Assembly: GCA_027257055.1 (NCBI GenBank) | Contig: JAPVLO010000115.1 | Span: forward strand, 434,001-498,000 | Origin: Cephalopachus bancanus | Lineage: Eukaryota > Chordata > Mammalia > Primates > Tarsiidae | DNA length: 64,000 nucleotides | Reading direction: 5' to 3' | Part shown: positions 31,301 through 37,633 of the stretch, one piece after another | Layout of the letters: every line of letters begins with the position of its first letter | Position numbering within the stretch: the stretch's first letter is position 1 | Position numbers and translations under genes: made by a program | The notes under the pieces: model-generated | What the model was told of the DNA's origin: nothing | The model's input: the letters and a program-made list of their open reading frames with translations, nothing else | Databases searched by the model: none

Positions 31301-33976
31301 TGGCCACCCCAGCATCGACTTGCTGGGCTCTGGCGACCCTTCTGGCGACTACAGGTGTGCATTACCAAACCCAGCTAATTTTTTTATTGTAGAGATGAGG
31401 TCTCGCCAAGTTGCCCAGGCTGGTCTTGAACTCTCAGGCTCAGGCAATCCACTCGCCTCAGCCTTCCAAAGTGCTGGGATTATAGGCTGAGCCACCGAGC
31501 TCAGCCGCATTCTGTCTCTTAAAATATATATATTTATTTGGAGATGGGGTCTTGCTTTGTTGCCCAGGCTGGTTTTGAACTCTTGGGCTCAAGCAATCCT
31601 CCCACCTCAGTCAGCTTTCTGAGTAGCTGAAACTATAGGTGCGTGCCACCATGCCTTGCTTTTACATGCATTTTCTTATTTCATCCTCACAAAAATCCAT
31701 GAGGTAGTGCTGTTGTCATCTTTATTTTATTTTATTTTTTGAATCAGAGTATTACTCTGTCACTCAGGCTGGAGTAAAGTGACACAATCACGGCCACCGC
31801 AGCCTTGACCATGTTGCTCAGGGTGGTCTTGAACTCCTGGACTTAGACAATCCTCCCACCTCAGCCTCCCAAAGTACTGGGATTACTGGCAAGAGCCACC
31901 ATGACCAGCCCTCATCTCTATTTTATAGTTAAGGAAATGGAGGTTAAAGAAGCTGACTAAACCAGGCCCAGTGACTCATGCCTATAATCCCAGCACTGAG
32001 CCCAGGGTTTTGAGACCAGCTTGAGCAGTTTGACAAGACCTTGTCTTTACAATAAATGAATAAATAGATAAACTAGCTGGGCATGGGGGTGTATGCCTGT
32101 GGTTCCAGCTACTTGGAAGGCTGAGGTGGAAGAATCACCTGAGCCCAGCAGATAGAGGCTGTGGTGGCTCTGAGTGTGTCACTCCACTCCAGCCTGGGCG
32201 ATAGAGTGAGACTCCTACTCAAAAAAAAAAAAAAAAAAAAAAAAGCTGCCTAAGATCTCTTTTTTTTTTTGAGTTGGAGTCTCACTCTGTCACCCAGACT
32301 GGAGTGCAGTGGCCGCTCCTGGCCACCGCAGCCTTGACCTGCTGGGCTCCGGCGATCCTTCCGCCTCAGCCTTCCAAGTAGCTGGAACTACAGGCGCGCA
32401 CTACCACACCCAGCTAATTTTTGATTTATTGTAGAGATGAGGTCTTGCTGCCCAGGCAGGTCTTGAACCCACGGGCTCAGGCAGTCCACTCACCTCAGCC
32501 TCCCAAAGGCGCGGGATTACAGGCTGAGCCACCGAGCCCGGCTCCGCCTAAGATCTCTTAACTAGGGATTGTGGTGCCCAAATTCAGAGTCAAATGCTGT
32601 AGGGACTGGGAAATGGTACCTTTAATCGTGGCAAGGGCAGGCTTTACCGAGGAGGAGGCTCTGAAGGCAGAGGAGGATTTGGCATGATGATGGGCACGCC
32701 AAGCCAAAAGAAAAGCAAGGCAGAAGACTGCAGGCCAGATCCTCGTGGGAGATGTTGAAATCTCCTCTCTTCCAGATCTCGCCTGGTGGATTTCCAGACC
32801 CACTGCCACCCCATGGACATCCTAGGGACTTGTGCAACAGAGCAGTCCAGATGTCTGCGAGCATACCTGGGGCTGATTGGTGAGGCTGGGGGCATATGTA
32901 GGGAGACCAAATGTTGGCTAGCCCTGAGGGTACGAATGCTCTGGAGACAGATGATGTGGTGCTGAGTTGGGTGGGACAGAGTGGGAACTGAAGTTAGGGT
33001 TAGCCTAGGTCCTGACAACACCTCCCCTCTTGCTCCACAGGGACTGTCATGACCCCCAACTTTGTCAGCAACGTCAACACCAGTGTTGCCTTAAGCTGCA
33101 CCTGCCGTGGCAGTGGCAACATGCAGGAGGAGTGCGAGCGGCTGGAAGGGTTCTTCTCCCATAACCCCTGCCTCAGTGAGTGTGCACCACTTTCTCCCAG
33201 CTCCTGTGGCCAGGTCAGCTGGACCGAAGGGAAGGGAGAGTCTAATCTGTGGCTCAGACTAGTTCGTCCATCTCCTTCAGACGGAGCAGACTTCTTCTCA
33301 GCTTAGGCTTCCATCCCTCCAGCCTGGGCCTTTCTTCCTCCTCCATCTCCCGGACGGTCCCCCACCACATGCTGCCCATTCAACCTGTCTGGGCCCCAGC
33401 GACATCTCCAGCTCAAAGAACCGCAAACAGAATGAGACAGTATCCTATTTCCACCTCCCATCCACTTGCCCTCCTATAACCCAGGGTCCCTGTGGCATTC
33501 CCTTTCCTTCCTTGGGAGCCTAAGAAATCTCCTACCACCATGCCCTTCCAATGTGCCTTCTCTCTTCTCTTCAGTGGAGGCCATTGCAGCTAAGATGCGT
33601 TTTCACAGTCAGCTCTTCTCCCAGGACCGGGCAGACTCTACCTTTTCTATGATGGAACATCAGGTAGGGCCTGCTCCGTTACACTCTTCACACCTTTAGG
33701 CACCAGCTGGGAAAAACCCAGCTGGCAGACAAGGGGATGGGATAGGAGATTGGCCTCCTTGTTGCTGCAAATACTATAAACCGCTAATGGACACCTCAGG
33801 GGAGGAGGGCTGGCTTGACTGAGCCTGAGGTGGTAAAGGGGGTGAGGATGGTCCCCTGAGCTGACTCCATTTTGTTTCTCCCACAGAATAAAAACTCTGC
33901 TCCGAGGCCACAGCCCTGGATGCCCTATCTTTTCTCCTGTACACTTACCTTGATTCTGCTCCTGAGCTTCTGGTAG
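8792..33976 (+). CDS. GFRA3: GFRA3: GDNF family receptor alpha-3 (artemin co-receptor), complete, 8 coding exons
   Basis: GFR-alpha-3 is a GPI-anchored cell-surface receptor that binds artemin and presents it to the RET tyrosine kinase, mainly on sensory and sympathetic neurons. The coding exons 8792-8867, 18785-19072, 25474-25566, 27113-27425, 32776-32879, 33041-33175, 33575-33663 and 33887-33976 join in frame to 1188 nt (395 residues plus TAG). Human is about 400. Residues 1-26 form a leucine-rich signal peptide. Three Cys-rich GFR domains follow: D1 about 39-108, D2 about 157-235, D3 about 240-337. A hydrophobic C-terminal tail (LILLLSF) is typical of a GPI-anchor signal. N-glycosylation sequons are NSS (Asn90), NLS (Asn143) and NTS in exon 6. 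ATG is in a strong Kozak context (CCACCATGG). No frameshift or premature stop is seen, so the gene looks intact. Confidence 0.97.
9011..10984. other. GFRA3 intron 1, single-copy part
   Basis: Apart from short duplicated blocks (10061-10137, matching 10802-10832 and 11045-11082; and 10449-10540, weakly matching 12056-12175) no repeat is recognised. An A-run is at 10676-10692. Confidence 0.5.
10985..11133 (-). mobile_element. Alu left-arm monomer, antisense, old
   Basis: Only one arm, from TAGAGACAGGGTTTTGC to GGTGTGAGCCACC, preceded by a (TTTA)n tract at about 10987-11020. Confidence 0.75.
11157..11443 (-). mobile_element. Alu, full-length, antisense, young subfamily
   Basis: The end is GGCTGAGCCACCGAGCCCGGC. 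TATATCTTTT occurs on both sides. Confidence 0.92.
11474..11580 (+). mobile_element. Alu right-arm fragment, sense, old
   Basis: A diverged right arm (GGCCCAGGAGTTGCAGG ... ATTCTAGCCTGGAGC) ending in an A-run. Confidence 0.65.
11690..11850 (+). mobile_element. hAT-Charlie-like (MER5/MER20 type) fragment
   Basis: Contains GAACTTGTCAAAATTCAGATTCTCAG and GGTCTGGGGTGGGG...GAAATTTGCATTTTAATAAG, signatures of the MER5/MER20 group. Confidence 0.6.
11960..12425 (+). mobile_element. L2 LINE fragment
   Basis: Diverged sequence including GGAGTAGGAGCTCACAGC, TGATAAGTGTCATACAAAG and AAGAGCATTCCAAGCAGA follows the L2 3' region order I know. Confidence 0.55.
12432..12727 (-). mobile_element. Alu, full-length, antisense, older type
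   Basis: A 17-base T-run, then GAGTTAGAGTCTCAC; ends CACCACATCTGGCCC. Confidence 0.9.
12740..12952 (+). mobile_element. Alu, 5'-incomplete, sense, with AAAT tail
   Basis: Lacks most of the left arm; continues through the right arm to GAGACTCCGGC and an (AAAT)n tail. Confidence 0.8.
12960..13300 (+). mobile_element. L1 LINE 3' fragment
   Basis: Contains TACAATGGAATGCTATACAGC, TGAGCAAAAGAAGCC and the end TTTGTGAACTTCATTGAGC, typical of older L1 3' ends. Confidence 0.7.
13311..13613 (-). mobile_element. Alu, full-length, antisense, young subfamily (array member 1)
   Basis: A T-run of about 30, both young-type hairpins, ends GAGCCCGGC. Followed by GAGCTATATATTTTT. Confidence 0.94.
13630..13924 (-). 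mobile_element. Alu, full-length, antisense (array member 2)
   Basis: From CAGTTGGAGTCTCAC to CATGTCTGACC, then AAACTATATATTTTT. Confidence 0.9.
13935..14246 (-). mobile_element. Alu, full-length, antisense (array member 3)
   Basis: The duplicated word GAGTTGGAGTTGGAGTC is at its start. Ends CCCTGCCAGGC and abuts the next Alu directly. Confidence 0.9.
14247..14545 (-). mobile_element. Alu, full-length, antisense (array member 4)
   Basis: Directly adjoins member 3. Ends TGCACCTGGCCG, then AGCTATATATTTTTG, the same word that flanks members 1 and 2. Confidence 0.9.
14660..14953 (-). mobile_element. Alu, full-length, antisense, young, inside L1
   Basis: Flanked by diverged copies of CATTCAACGTCTTTC / CATTCAGTCTTTC; ends GAGCCCGAC. 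Confidence 0.92.
15167..15380 (+). mobile_element. Alu, 5'-truncated, sense, inside L1
   Basis: Begins at AGACCAACCTGGGC in the left arm. AAAAAGTTAA on both sides marks a true truncated insertion. Confidence 0.88.
15847..16130 (+). mobile_element. Alu, full-length, sense, young, inside L1 3'UTR
   Basis: Begins CCAGGCTCGGTGGCTCAGCC. GTACTGG(G/A)A is repeated on both sides. Confidence 0.92.
16292..16572 (+). mobile_element. Alu, full-length, sense, just after the L1 tail
   Basis: Begins ACCGGGCTGGGTGGCTC and carries CGCGGGTTCGAGACC. Insertion into an A-rich L1 tail. Confidence 0.9.
16693..16980 (+). mobile_element. Alu, full-length, sense, older type
   Basis: Begins GCCAGGCACTGTGGCTCACACC; the tail turns into (GAAA)n. 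Confidence 0.9.
17106..17218 (+). mobile_element. Alu right arm only, 5'-truncated, sense
   Basis: 113 bases of right arm and A-tail flanked by TGACTTCTAG / TGACTCCTAG, so it inserted already truncated. Confidence 0.85.
17297..17612 (+). mobile_element. Alu, full-length, sense, with GAAA-repeat tail
   Basis: The target-site duplication is AGAATCCTAAATC / AGAACCCTAAATC. The tail holds about six GAAA units at 17587-17612. Confidence 0.92.
17782..18070 (+). mobile_element. Alu, full-length, sense
   Basis: Begins GGCTGGGCGTGGTGGCTC; ATTATTTTTA is duplicated at 17772-17781 and 18071-18080. Confidence 0.93.
18109..18352 (+). mobile_element. Alu, sense, with internal deletion and no tail
   Basis: Lacks part of the left arm after GGATTTTGGGAGACCAAG; ends GTAACAGTGAGATTCTG. 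Lies about 430 bases before GFRA3 exon 2. Confidence 0.82.
18353..18784. other. Single-copy intron 1 segment before exon 2
   Basis: Pyrimidine-rich and repeat-free, leading into the exon 2 acceptor. Confidence 0.5.
18785..19072 (+). CDS. GFRA3: GFRA3 coding exon 2 (domain D1)
   Basis: The acceptor is ctttacag (ends 18784) and the donor gtgagg (19073). It encodes residues 26-122, including [35 protein letters not shown] and CLDIFWTVH. Eight cysteines (39, 46, 52, 62, 81, 96, 98, 108) define D1. Asn90 is in an NSS sequon. Confidence 0.96.
19267..19458 (-). mobile_element. Alu, antisense, with large internal deletion
   Basis: The right arm is complete, then it jumps to the last bases of the left arm. 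CTTCCCACTTT flanks it at 19256-19266 and 19461-19471, so the deletion came after insertion. Confidence 0.85.
19460..19950. other. Single-copy segment of intron 2
   Basis: Nothing recognised. Confidence 0.4.
19951..20168 (+). mobile_element. Alu, sense, 3'-truncated
   Basis: Begins GGCTGGGCATGATG, stops in the right arm at CCCAGCAGGTCTA with no A-tail. Confidence 0.85.
20468..20898 (-). mobile_element. Old Alu, antisense, plus an extra left-arm copy
   Basis: A full antisense Alu of older type (20468-20760) is directly followed by a second left arm (20761-20898, TAGAGACAAGGTCTC ... CTGTGCCTGGC). This is either a trimeric element or an Alu next to a monomer. Confidence 0.8.
20909..21210 (-). 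mobile_element. Alu, full-length, antisense, young subfamily
   Basis: GGGATTGTTTTTT is duplicated on both sides. The poly-T contains two GG interruptions. Confidence 0.93.
21359..22212 (-). pseudogene. Decayed coding-like region, minus strand; possible old retroelement internal region
   Basis: Two minus-strand open frames (21558-21782 and 21359-21556) follow one another in the same reading frame, separated by one stop codon. Their content looks protein-like, with stretches such as [18 protein letters not shown] and [12 protein letters not shown]. The flank at 22020-22212 resembles sequence that I associate loosely with internal regions of MaLR/ERVL-type elements. I do not recognise a cellular gene. 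It could also be a processed pseudogene. Class assignment is uncertain. Confidence 0.35.
22285..22566 (+). mobile_element. Alu, full-length, sense, with AC-repeat tail
   Basis: Begins GGCCGGGCATGGTAGC. The tail is ACATACACACACAC. Flanks GAAAGTTAGCACA / GAAGGTTAGTACA. Confidence 0.92.
22625..23155 (-). mobile_element. L1 LINE 3' end, antisense
   Basis: Read on the minus strand: GGGAATATACCC, ATGGAATATTATGCAGTC and a 3'UTR like the ones at 45.3 and 58.4 kb. The plus-strand words GATCAGGTACCCTTATTG and CTACTGCCAATCCCTT recur near 58.4 kb, marking one L1 subfamily. Confidence 0.75.
23158..23830 (+). mobile_element. Old mammalian LTR-like repeat, split by an Alu
   Basis: TTGTGTTGCAGTAACAACGAACC ... 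GTGGCTTACAACAAC and, after the Alu, TCACATGGTCAGGCCTGG match a mammal-wide repeat I place loosely with MLT-type LTRs. Class uncertain. Confidence 0.5.
23364..23655 (-). mobile_element. Alu, full-length, antisense
   Basis: From TTTTTTGAGTCAGAGTC to CTGCACCCAGC, interrupting an older repeat. Confidence 0.9.
23831..24425. other. Mostly single-copy part of intron 2
   Basis: Possible L2 scrap near 24100-24190 (ACATTTATTAAGCACCTACC). Otherwise nothing recognised. Confidence 0.4.
24425..24965 (+). mobile_element. MIR, sense, split by an Alu
   Basis: The left piece is GAAGCATACTCTGGAATCAG. The right piece is GCAAGTTACTTAACCTCTCTC and onward to AACAAATAGTAGC, the MIR order. Confidence 0.78.
24474..24780 (-). 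mobile_element. Alu, full-length, antisense, in MIR
   Basis: Flanked by CCCAGCTCC / CCTAGCTCC. Confidence 0.9.
24968..25254 (-). mobile_element. Alu, full-length, antisense, 220 bases before exon 3
   Basis: From TTTTTTGAGTTGGAGTC to GGCTGAGGCACTGAGCTCC. Confidence 0.9.
25474..25566 (+). CDS. GFRA3: GFRA3 coding exon 3 (D1-D2 linker)
   Basis: The acceptor is gtctctag (ends 25473) and the donor gtgtgg (25567). It encodes [17 protein letters not shown] and [11 protein letters not shown]. At 93 nt it is a multiple of three with matching phases at both ends, so skipping would keep the frame. An isoform lacking this segment is therefore plausible. Confidence 0.96.
25567..26102. other. Single-copy intron 3 segment
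   Basis: Nothing recognised; purine-rich with moderate G+C. Confidence 0.4.
26103..26224 (-). mobile_element. Alu right arm only, antisense, 5'-truncated at insertion
   Basis: 122 bases ending at CTCAGCCTA. GTTGTGAGGTTTTTT / GTTGTGAGTTTTTT on both sides shows the truncation occurred during insertion. Confidence 0.85.
26318..26450 (-). mobile_element. Alu left-arm monomer, antisense, old
   Basis: From ATAGAGACAGGGTCTCC to GTGAGCCACCATGCC. Confidence 0.75.
26451..27112. other. Single-copy intron 3 segment before exon 4
   Basis: Nothing recognised; polypyrimidine stretch 27001-27035. Confidence 0.45.
27113..27425 (+). CDS. GFRA3: GFRA3 coding exon 4 (domain D2 and start of D3)
   Basis: The acceptor is tccccccag (ends 27112) and the donor gtgccg (27426). 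It encodes [20 protein letters not shown], the RCQRHVCL and LLLCPCAP cysteine motifs, [13 protein letters not shown] and [10 protein letters not shown]. It is strongly G+C- and CpG-rich compared with its flanks. Several long antisense frames here are by-products of that composition. Confidence 0.96.
27570..27740 (-). mobile_element. Probable L1M 3' fragment
   Basis: Contains ACATTTCCTTCCAGTCATTTTTCTAT, found in many old L1 copies (on the opposite strand of the consensus I recall). Confidence 0.45.
27747..28046 (-). mobile_element. Alu, full-length, antisense
   Basis: T-run of 17, ends CACCGCACCCAGCC. Confidence 0.92.
28069..28214 (+). mobile_element. Free left Alu monomer, sense
   Basis: GCCTGGTGCAGTAGCTCATACC to GTCTCTAAAAATAAAC with (AAAT)n tail; no right arm. 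Confidence 0.8.
28240..28498 (+). mobile_element. MIR, sense, nearly full-length
   Basis: GAATTTAAATCTTGTGTC ... AAATGACACAATTTATGTAG ... GAGTAAGTGCTCAATAAATGG is the complete MIR order including the core. Confidence 0.82.
28530..28825 (-). mobile_element. Alu, full-length, antisense, young subfamily
   Basis: AAGAATTTGATTTTT / AAGAACTTGATTTTT on both sides. Confidence 0.93.
28845..28995 (-). mobile_element. L1 LINE fragment, antisense
   Basis: GTTGGATATTTAGGTTTTC and GATAAATAATGCTGTAATAC are antisense L1 3' words. Confidence 0.65.
29130..29260 (+). mobile_element. MIR fragment, sense
   Basis: GATTACTTAACCTCTCTGAC and TTTCCTCATCTGTAAAC. Confidence 0.7.
29394..29684 (+). mobile_element. Alu, full-length, sense, young subfamily (type example)
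   Basis: AAATCATCTTCAG is repeated exactly on both sides. It carries the perfect box-B hairpin (29464-29480) and right-arm hairpin (29618-29635). Confidence 0.95.
29716..30008 (+). mobile_element. Alu, full-length, sense, young subfamily
   Basis: AAATGAAGAAACC on both sides; long A-tail. Confidence 0.94.
30066..30345 (+). mobile_element. Alu, full-length, sense, young subfamily
   Basis: Begins CCGGGCTCAATGACTCAGCC. AAAAAGTTGCT on both sides. Confidence 0.93.
30359..30587 (+). mobile_element. Alu, 5'-truncated, sense
   Basis: Starts inside the left arm at AGAGGATTGCC. AAAAAGTTGCTCAAGG / AAAAACTTGCTCAAGG on both sides. Confidence 0.9.
30858..31154 (-). mobile_element. Alu, full-length, antisense, young subfamily
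   Basis: GATGCATAGG / GGATGCATG flanks; T/G-rich tail GGTTTTTTTTGTTTTG. Confidence 0.92.
31229..31506 (-). mobile_element. Alu, antisense, with short deletion
   Basis: GCATTCT duplicated on both sides; about 20 bases of the right arm are missing near CGACCCTTCTGGCGAC. Confidence 0.9.
31531..31660 (-). mobile_element. Alu left-arm monomer, antisense, old
   Basis: GGAGATGGGGTCTTGC to GCCACCATGCC. Confidence 0.7.
31717..31908 (-). mobile_element. Alu, antisense, internally deleted
   Basis: Right arm runs into left arm at GCAGCCTTGACCATGTTGC; starts from a (TTTTA)n tract. Confidence 0.82.
31961..32244 (+). mobile_element. Alu, sense, short left-arm deletion
   Basis: ACCAGGCCCAGTGACTCATGCC; lacks bases after CCCAGCACTGAGCC; A-tail of about 24. 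Confidence 0.9.
32259..32543 (-). mobile_element. Alu, full-length, antisense, young subfamily
   Basis: GCCTAAGATCTCT is duplicated exactly on both sides. Confidence 0.94.
32776..32879 (+). CDS. GFRA3: GFRA3 coding exon 5 (domain D3)
   Basis: The acceptor is ctcttccag (ends 32775) and the donor gtgagg (32880). It encodes [18 protein letters not shown] and CLRAYLGLI. It begins about 235 bases after the last of a dense block of Alus in intron 4. Confidence 0.96.
33041..33175 (+). CDS. GFRA3: GFRA3 coding exon 6 (domain D3)
   Basis: The acceptor is gctccacag (ends 33040) and the donor gtgagt (33176). It encodes [35 protein letters not shown] and FFSHNPCL. The NTS sequon sits in NVNTSV. The preceding intron is only 161 bp. 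Confidence 0.96.
33575..33663 (+). CDS. GFRA3: GFRA3 coding exon 7 (stalk)
   Basis: The acceptor is tctcttcag (ends 33574) and the donor gtaggg (33664). It encodes [17 protein letters not shown] and then a faster-changing stretch, [12 protein letters not shown], that leads to the GPI signal. Confidence 0.95.
33887..33976 (+). CDS. GFRA3: GFRA3 coding exon 8 (GPI-anchor signal and stop)
   Basis: The acceptor is tctcccacag (ends 33886). It encodes 29 residues beginning [11 protein letters not shown] and ending [10 protein letters not shown], then TAG at 33974-33976. A small-residue cluster (NSAP) before the hydrophobic tail is a plausible GPI attachment region. Confidence 0.95.
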   Translation, partial: NKNSAPRPQPWMPYLFSCTLTLILLLSFW

Positions 33977-34625
33977 CTGGACTTCCCTTGGGGGCCCTCT
34001 TCCTCCGCACCACCCCCAGCCTGACTTACTTCCTGTGAGGGGTGAGGAAAGGACAGCGTCAGAAAGGAGGTGCAGTGTGCTGCGTGGCAACACTGACCCC
34101 ACCCAGCATGTCCACTTGGCTCCAGATGAAGCCACAGTAGAAGCTAGGAGTTATGACCTGCAGATCTTCGTCAGCTGGGGTCTCATGCCCTCCACCCCTA
34201 CATCTACTTCTGATTCATGCTGCCCCTCCTTAGGACTTGGTGACCACAGTTCAGCCATTTTTTTAGAGGTGACTAGTTCCACCAGGGTCTCTCCTGATTC
34301 CTTCCTCCTACCTACCAGGATCACCCAGAGTCTAACAGATCAGTCATTCTCTATTAATTCTCCAGGTAGGCAGGGTTGAGTGTTCTGAGGCAGCCTAGAA
34401 AGACATTCTGCATTGTGAGGCAGGCTGGAGCAAGACTCCTGCCCACTTGTCACCTTCTCTGTATGAGGGATGGGAAGCTGCTGCCTGCATTGCTCTGTCC
34501 CCGGATCCTGCAGAACATGTGGGCATTAGGAGCTGCAGCCTTGGGGCCTTGCTTTGTTCCTACTACTGTCCCAACAAAGTTCCTTGGCCTCTTGGATCAT
34601 GATTAAACACTTTAAGACTTTGCTC
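33977..34625 (+). other. GFRA3: GFRA3 3'UTR
   Basis: Roughly 640 bases free of repeats run from the stop to an ATTAAA signal at 34602-34607. An Alu begins soon after, at 34672. Confidence 0.8.
34602..34607 (+). terminator. GFRA3 poly(A) signal ATTAAA
   Basis: Common variant hexamer in TCATGATTAAACAC; a T-rich element follows at about 34615-34640. Confidence 0.7.
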
Positions 34626-34671
34626 TTTTTCTATTTTCTCAAATTGGGAATTTATACAGATCTAGGGTGTT

Positions 34672-34958
34672 GGCTGGGCATGGTGGCTCACGCTTGTAAT
34701 CTTAGCACTTTGGGAGGTGGAGGTGAGATGATTGCCTGAGCCCAGGGGTTCGAGGACCAGCCTGAGCAAATGGCAAGACCTTATCACTACAATAAATCAA
34801 AAAATTAGCTGGGCTTGATGGCACATGCCTGTAGTTTCAGCTAATTGGAAAGCTGAAGTGGAAGGACTGCCTGAGCCTAGCAGGTTGAGGTCACAGTGGC
34901 CATGAGCTTCTGGGCAACAGAGTGAGACTCTGACTCAAAAAAAAAAAAAAAAAAAAAA
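34672..34958 (+). mobile_element. Alu, sense, just after GFRA3 3' end
   Basis: AGATCTAGGGTGTT / AGATCTAGAGTGTT on both sides; about 60 bases downstream of the poly(A) signal. Confidence 0.93.
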
Positions 34959-34969
34959 GATCTAGAGTG

Positions 34970-35110
34970 TTGCAGACAAAAGAGCACAGGCCATGTGATA
35001 AGGAGCACAGCAACCCTCCACCAACTGCTATATGACCTCAGGAAAGTCCCTCTCAGCCTCTGTGTTCTTGACATGGAGTTGGAGGAATAAATAGCTTATG
35101 TGAAGCTGTG
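34970..35110 (+). mobile_element. MIR fragment, sense
   Basis: CAACTGCTATATGACCTCAGG and CTCAGCCTCTGTGTTC. Confidence 0.6.
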
Positions 35111-35189
35111 GGCCTGAGATCTGTCCCAGCTCCAACCATTTCTGGAATACTGCCAAGGGTGTGCCACAGCAGCTGAGATGGGTGCCCTT

Positions 35190-35600
35190 AGTCAACCATA
35201 GCATTTATTGAGCACCTGCTTGTGTAATGGGCCAGAGGAAAGCAGAGATTGCACCCTTGATTTAGGGAATTTGTAATCCTATCGGTAAGGAAATGTCCAC
35301 CCCTGCAAAGTAGCTGGAAGAATGTATTTAAAGAACTGTGGATATTTGTCCATTCATTCATTATTTCAATAAGCACCCGATGAGTGATGGCTCTGTAAGA
35401 CACTGTGCTGGGTATCATAGATTCTGAGGTAATAAGACTGAGGTCTTATTTTCAAACCTTTTACACACCAGAGCAAGGAGACAAGACAGTCAATAAGAGC
35501 AATGTAGTGCATATACAACAATATGATAATAATCTGCATGTATTGAGTCCCTTCTGTATGCCAAGAACTACTGTGCACTAACTGTGCAAGTACATGCATT
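35190..35600 (-). mobile_element. L2/MIR-type old repeat fragments
   Basis: Contains CATTTATTGAGCACCTGC, ATAAGCACCCGATGAGTG and GACACTGTGCTGGGTATC, L2 antisense words. Exact breakup unclear. Confidence 0.5.
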
Positions 35601-35604
35601 AATT

Positions 35605-35795
35605 CATTGTATCCTTCAGCAACACTTGACTTTGTCAGCTATGAGCTATGTGTCCTTGGACTTAACCTCTCTGGGTCTCACTATGCATATCTTTAACAAG
35701 GGAAAGCATGGAACCCACCTCATAAGGAATGCATAATCCATGTAAAAGCATTGTGGCTGACACAGAGTAAAAACTCAAAAAAGTTAACAATTATA
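35605..35795 (+). mobile_element. MIR, sense
   Basis: TATGTGTCCTTGGACTTAACC ... CACAGAGTAAAAACTC. Confidence 0.75.
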
Positions 35796-35906
35796 TGATT
35801 TTTGTAGAGAATTTGGACAATACAGACAACTCTAAAGGAGAAAGCCAAAATCTTTAAAATCCCACTCTCAAACTTCCAGACTGCACCTTGTACATCTATG
35901 ATCTTT

Positions 35907-36195
35907 TTTTTTTAGTTGGATTCTTACTCCATCTCCCAGGCTGGAGGAGTACAGTGTCATGATCATTGCCACCGCAGCCTTGAACTGCTGGGCTCAGGCA
36001 ATCCTTCTGCCTCAGCCTTCCAAATGGCTGGAACCACAGGTTTGCGCCACCACGCCAGGCTAATTTTTTGATTGATTGTAGATATAAGGTCTGCCAAGTT
36101 GCCCAGATTAGTCTTGAACTCCTGAGCTCAGGCAGTCCTCTTGCCTCAGCCTCCCAAAGTGCTGGGATTACAGGGGTGAGCCACTGCACCTGGTG
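35907..36195 (-). mobile_element. Alu, full-length, antisense, older type
   Basis: From TTTTTTTTAGTTGG to CACTGCACCTGG. Flanks CATCTATGATCTT and CATTTGTGATCTT. Confidence 0.9.
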
Positions 36196-36196
36196 C

Positions 36197-37195
36197 ACAT
36201 TTGTGATCTTAAGGACCTATGAGTGTATGTAATTTTACACAAGGAGTGCACACACTGCATATCAAAGTGTAAGTCACAGACATCCATGAGTAGAGTTGGG
36301 CTAAATCATTCTTTTTTACCAGCTGCATGACATGAATTTGTATGAGTGCATCTTCAGACATGCATAGTTTATTTAACAAGTTCTGCATTGATGGATATTT
36401 GGTTGTCTTCCCATTCTTCTCTGAGCCACATTTTAAGGCAGTGAGGGAGGTAACTGTGGGTAGGATGTGCTTAGAACTGCTAGAGTGGTGGGTGGAATAA
36501 GTGAGCCATTTCCTATACGTTCTTGTGTCCCCATGGCTTGCCTGGCCCCAGGAAATGCTCAGCCAAGCTGCCTCCCTGCAAACTCCAGTGGAGCACTGTG
36601 TCTATCATTCTTCCTCCTTCTTTCTCTCCCAGGAAGATCTCTGAGCAGCCAAGGGCTCTCCATTTGCCTTGGCTCCATTAGCCTGGGGCTGGGGGGTGTG
36701 AATGGTACAGTCATTCCTCGCTAAGTGCTTGAATTAGTCTAATAGGTCATGTATGCTTTCCTCTGAAGAAGGTCCAAATTTCTGGTAAACAACCAGACCA
36801 CTCTCCCAGCCCAGGGCCCAGAGCCAAGACCCTGGGTGGGGGCATGCAGTGACTGGACTAAAGCTTTTAATGATATCCTGGCTGGCTGGGATGGTTAATG
36901 CCATTAGACTAGCTTCTGGGCAACAAGGAGGGAAGGGCTGCTGGCGGCAGTGGTAAATGGAGAGTGTTGAATTACAGACCTCTCCATGGTTGGGGTGGAG
37001 CAGACTATCTTTTAAACAATGATTTCCAAATTCATCCATCAATCGTAAACTCATTCAACAAACTTTTTACAAGCACTGCCCTGCCCCAGGTCTTATTTTT
37101 TAGAGGAGACAAGATCTGTTCCTGCCCATTCACGAGCCACCATTTTAATGGAGGGGCAGCCCAGGACTCTGACAACTGGACCCTAAATTTGGGCT
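36197..37195. other. Mostly single-copy intergenic DNA with an L1 scrap
   Basis: 36360-36420 resembles antisense L1 (TTTATTTAACAAGTTCTGC, GATGGATATTTGG). The rest is unrecognised. Confidence 0.45.
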
Positions 37196-37199
37196 GTTA

Positions 37200-37320
37200 G
37201 GACTCTTCAGTTAACCTGGTTGATTATAACAGCTATTTGACCTTGGGAAACATGGTTCACCTTTCTGAGCTACTGTTTCCTCATCAGCAGTAGGGATGCC
37301 AATAGAATATGTAACTTAAG
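37200..37320 (+). mobile_element. MIR fragment, sense
   Basis: TATTTGACCTTGGG and ACTGTTTCCTCATCAGCAG. Confidence 0.65.
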
Positions 37321-37348
37321 GGGTGGCAGTTTTTGTTTTGCTTTGTGT

Positions 37349-37633
37349 TTTTTTTTTTTGAGTTGGAGTCTCACTCTGTCGCCCAGACTGGAGTGCAGTG
37401 GCTGCTCCCGGCCACCGCAGCCTCGACCTGCTGGGCTCCGGCGATCCTTCCGCCTCAGCCTTCCAAGTAGCCGGAATTACAGGCATGCGCTACCACACCC
37501 GGCTGATTTTTTGATTTATTGTAGAGATGAGGTCTCGCTGCCCAGGTGGGTCTCGAACCCGCGGGCTCAGGCAATCCACTTACCTCAGCCTCCCAAAGGC
37601 ACAGGATTATAGGCTGAGCCACCGAGTCCAGCT
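37349..37633 (-). mobile_element. Alu, full-length, antisense, young subfamily
   Basis: Carries GGTGGGTCTCGAACCCGCGGG and ends CACCGAGTCCAGC. Confidence 0.93.

Larger units (their letters stand above)
31172..32600 (-). mobile_element. MIR, antisense, split by five Alu-derived insertions
   Basis: Pieces: 31172-31228 (TTATTAAACACTTAATATG), 31507-31530, 31661-31716 (TTCATCCTCACAAAAATCC), 31909-31960 (TAGTTAAGGAAATGGAGG), 32245-32258 and 32544-32600 (AAGATCTCTTAACTAG). The last insertion lies about 230 bases before exon 5. Confidence 0.78.
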
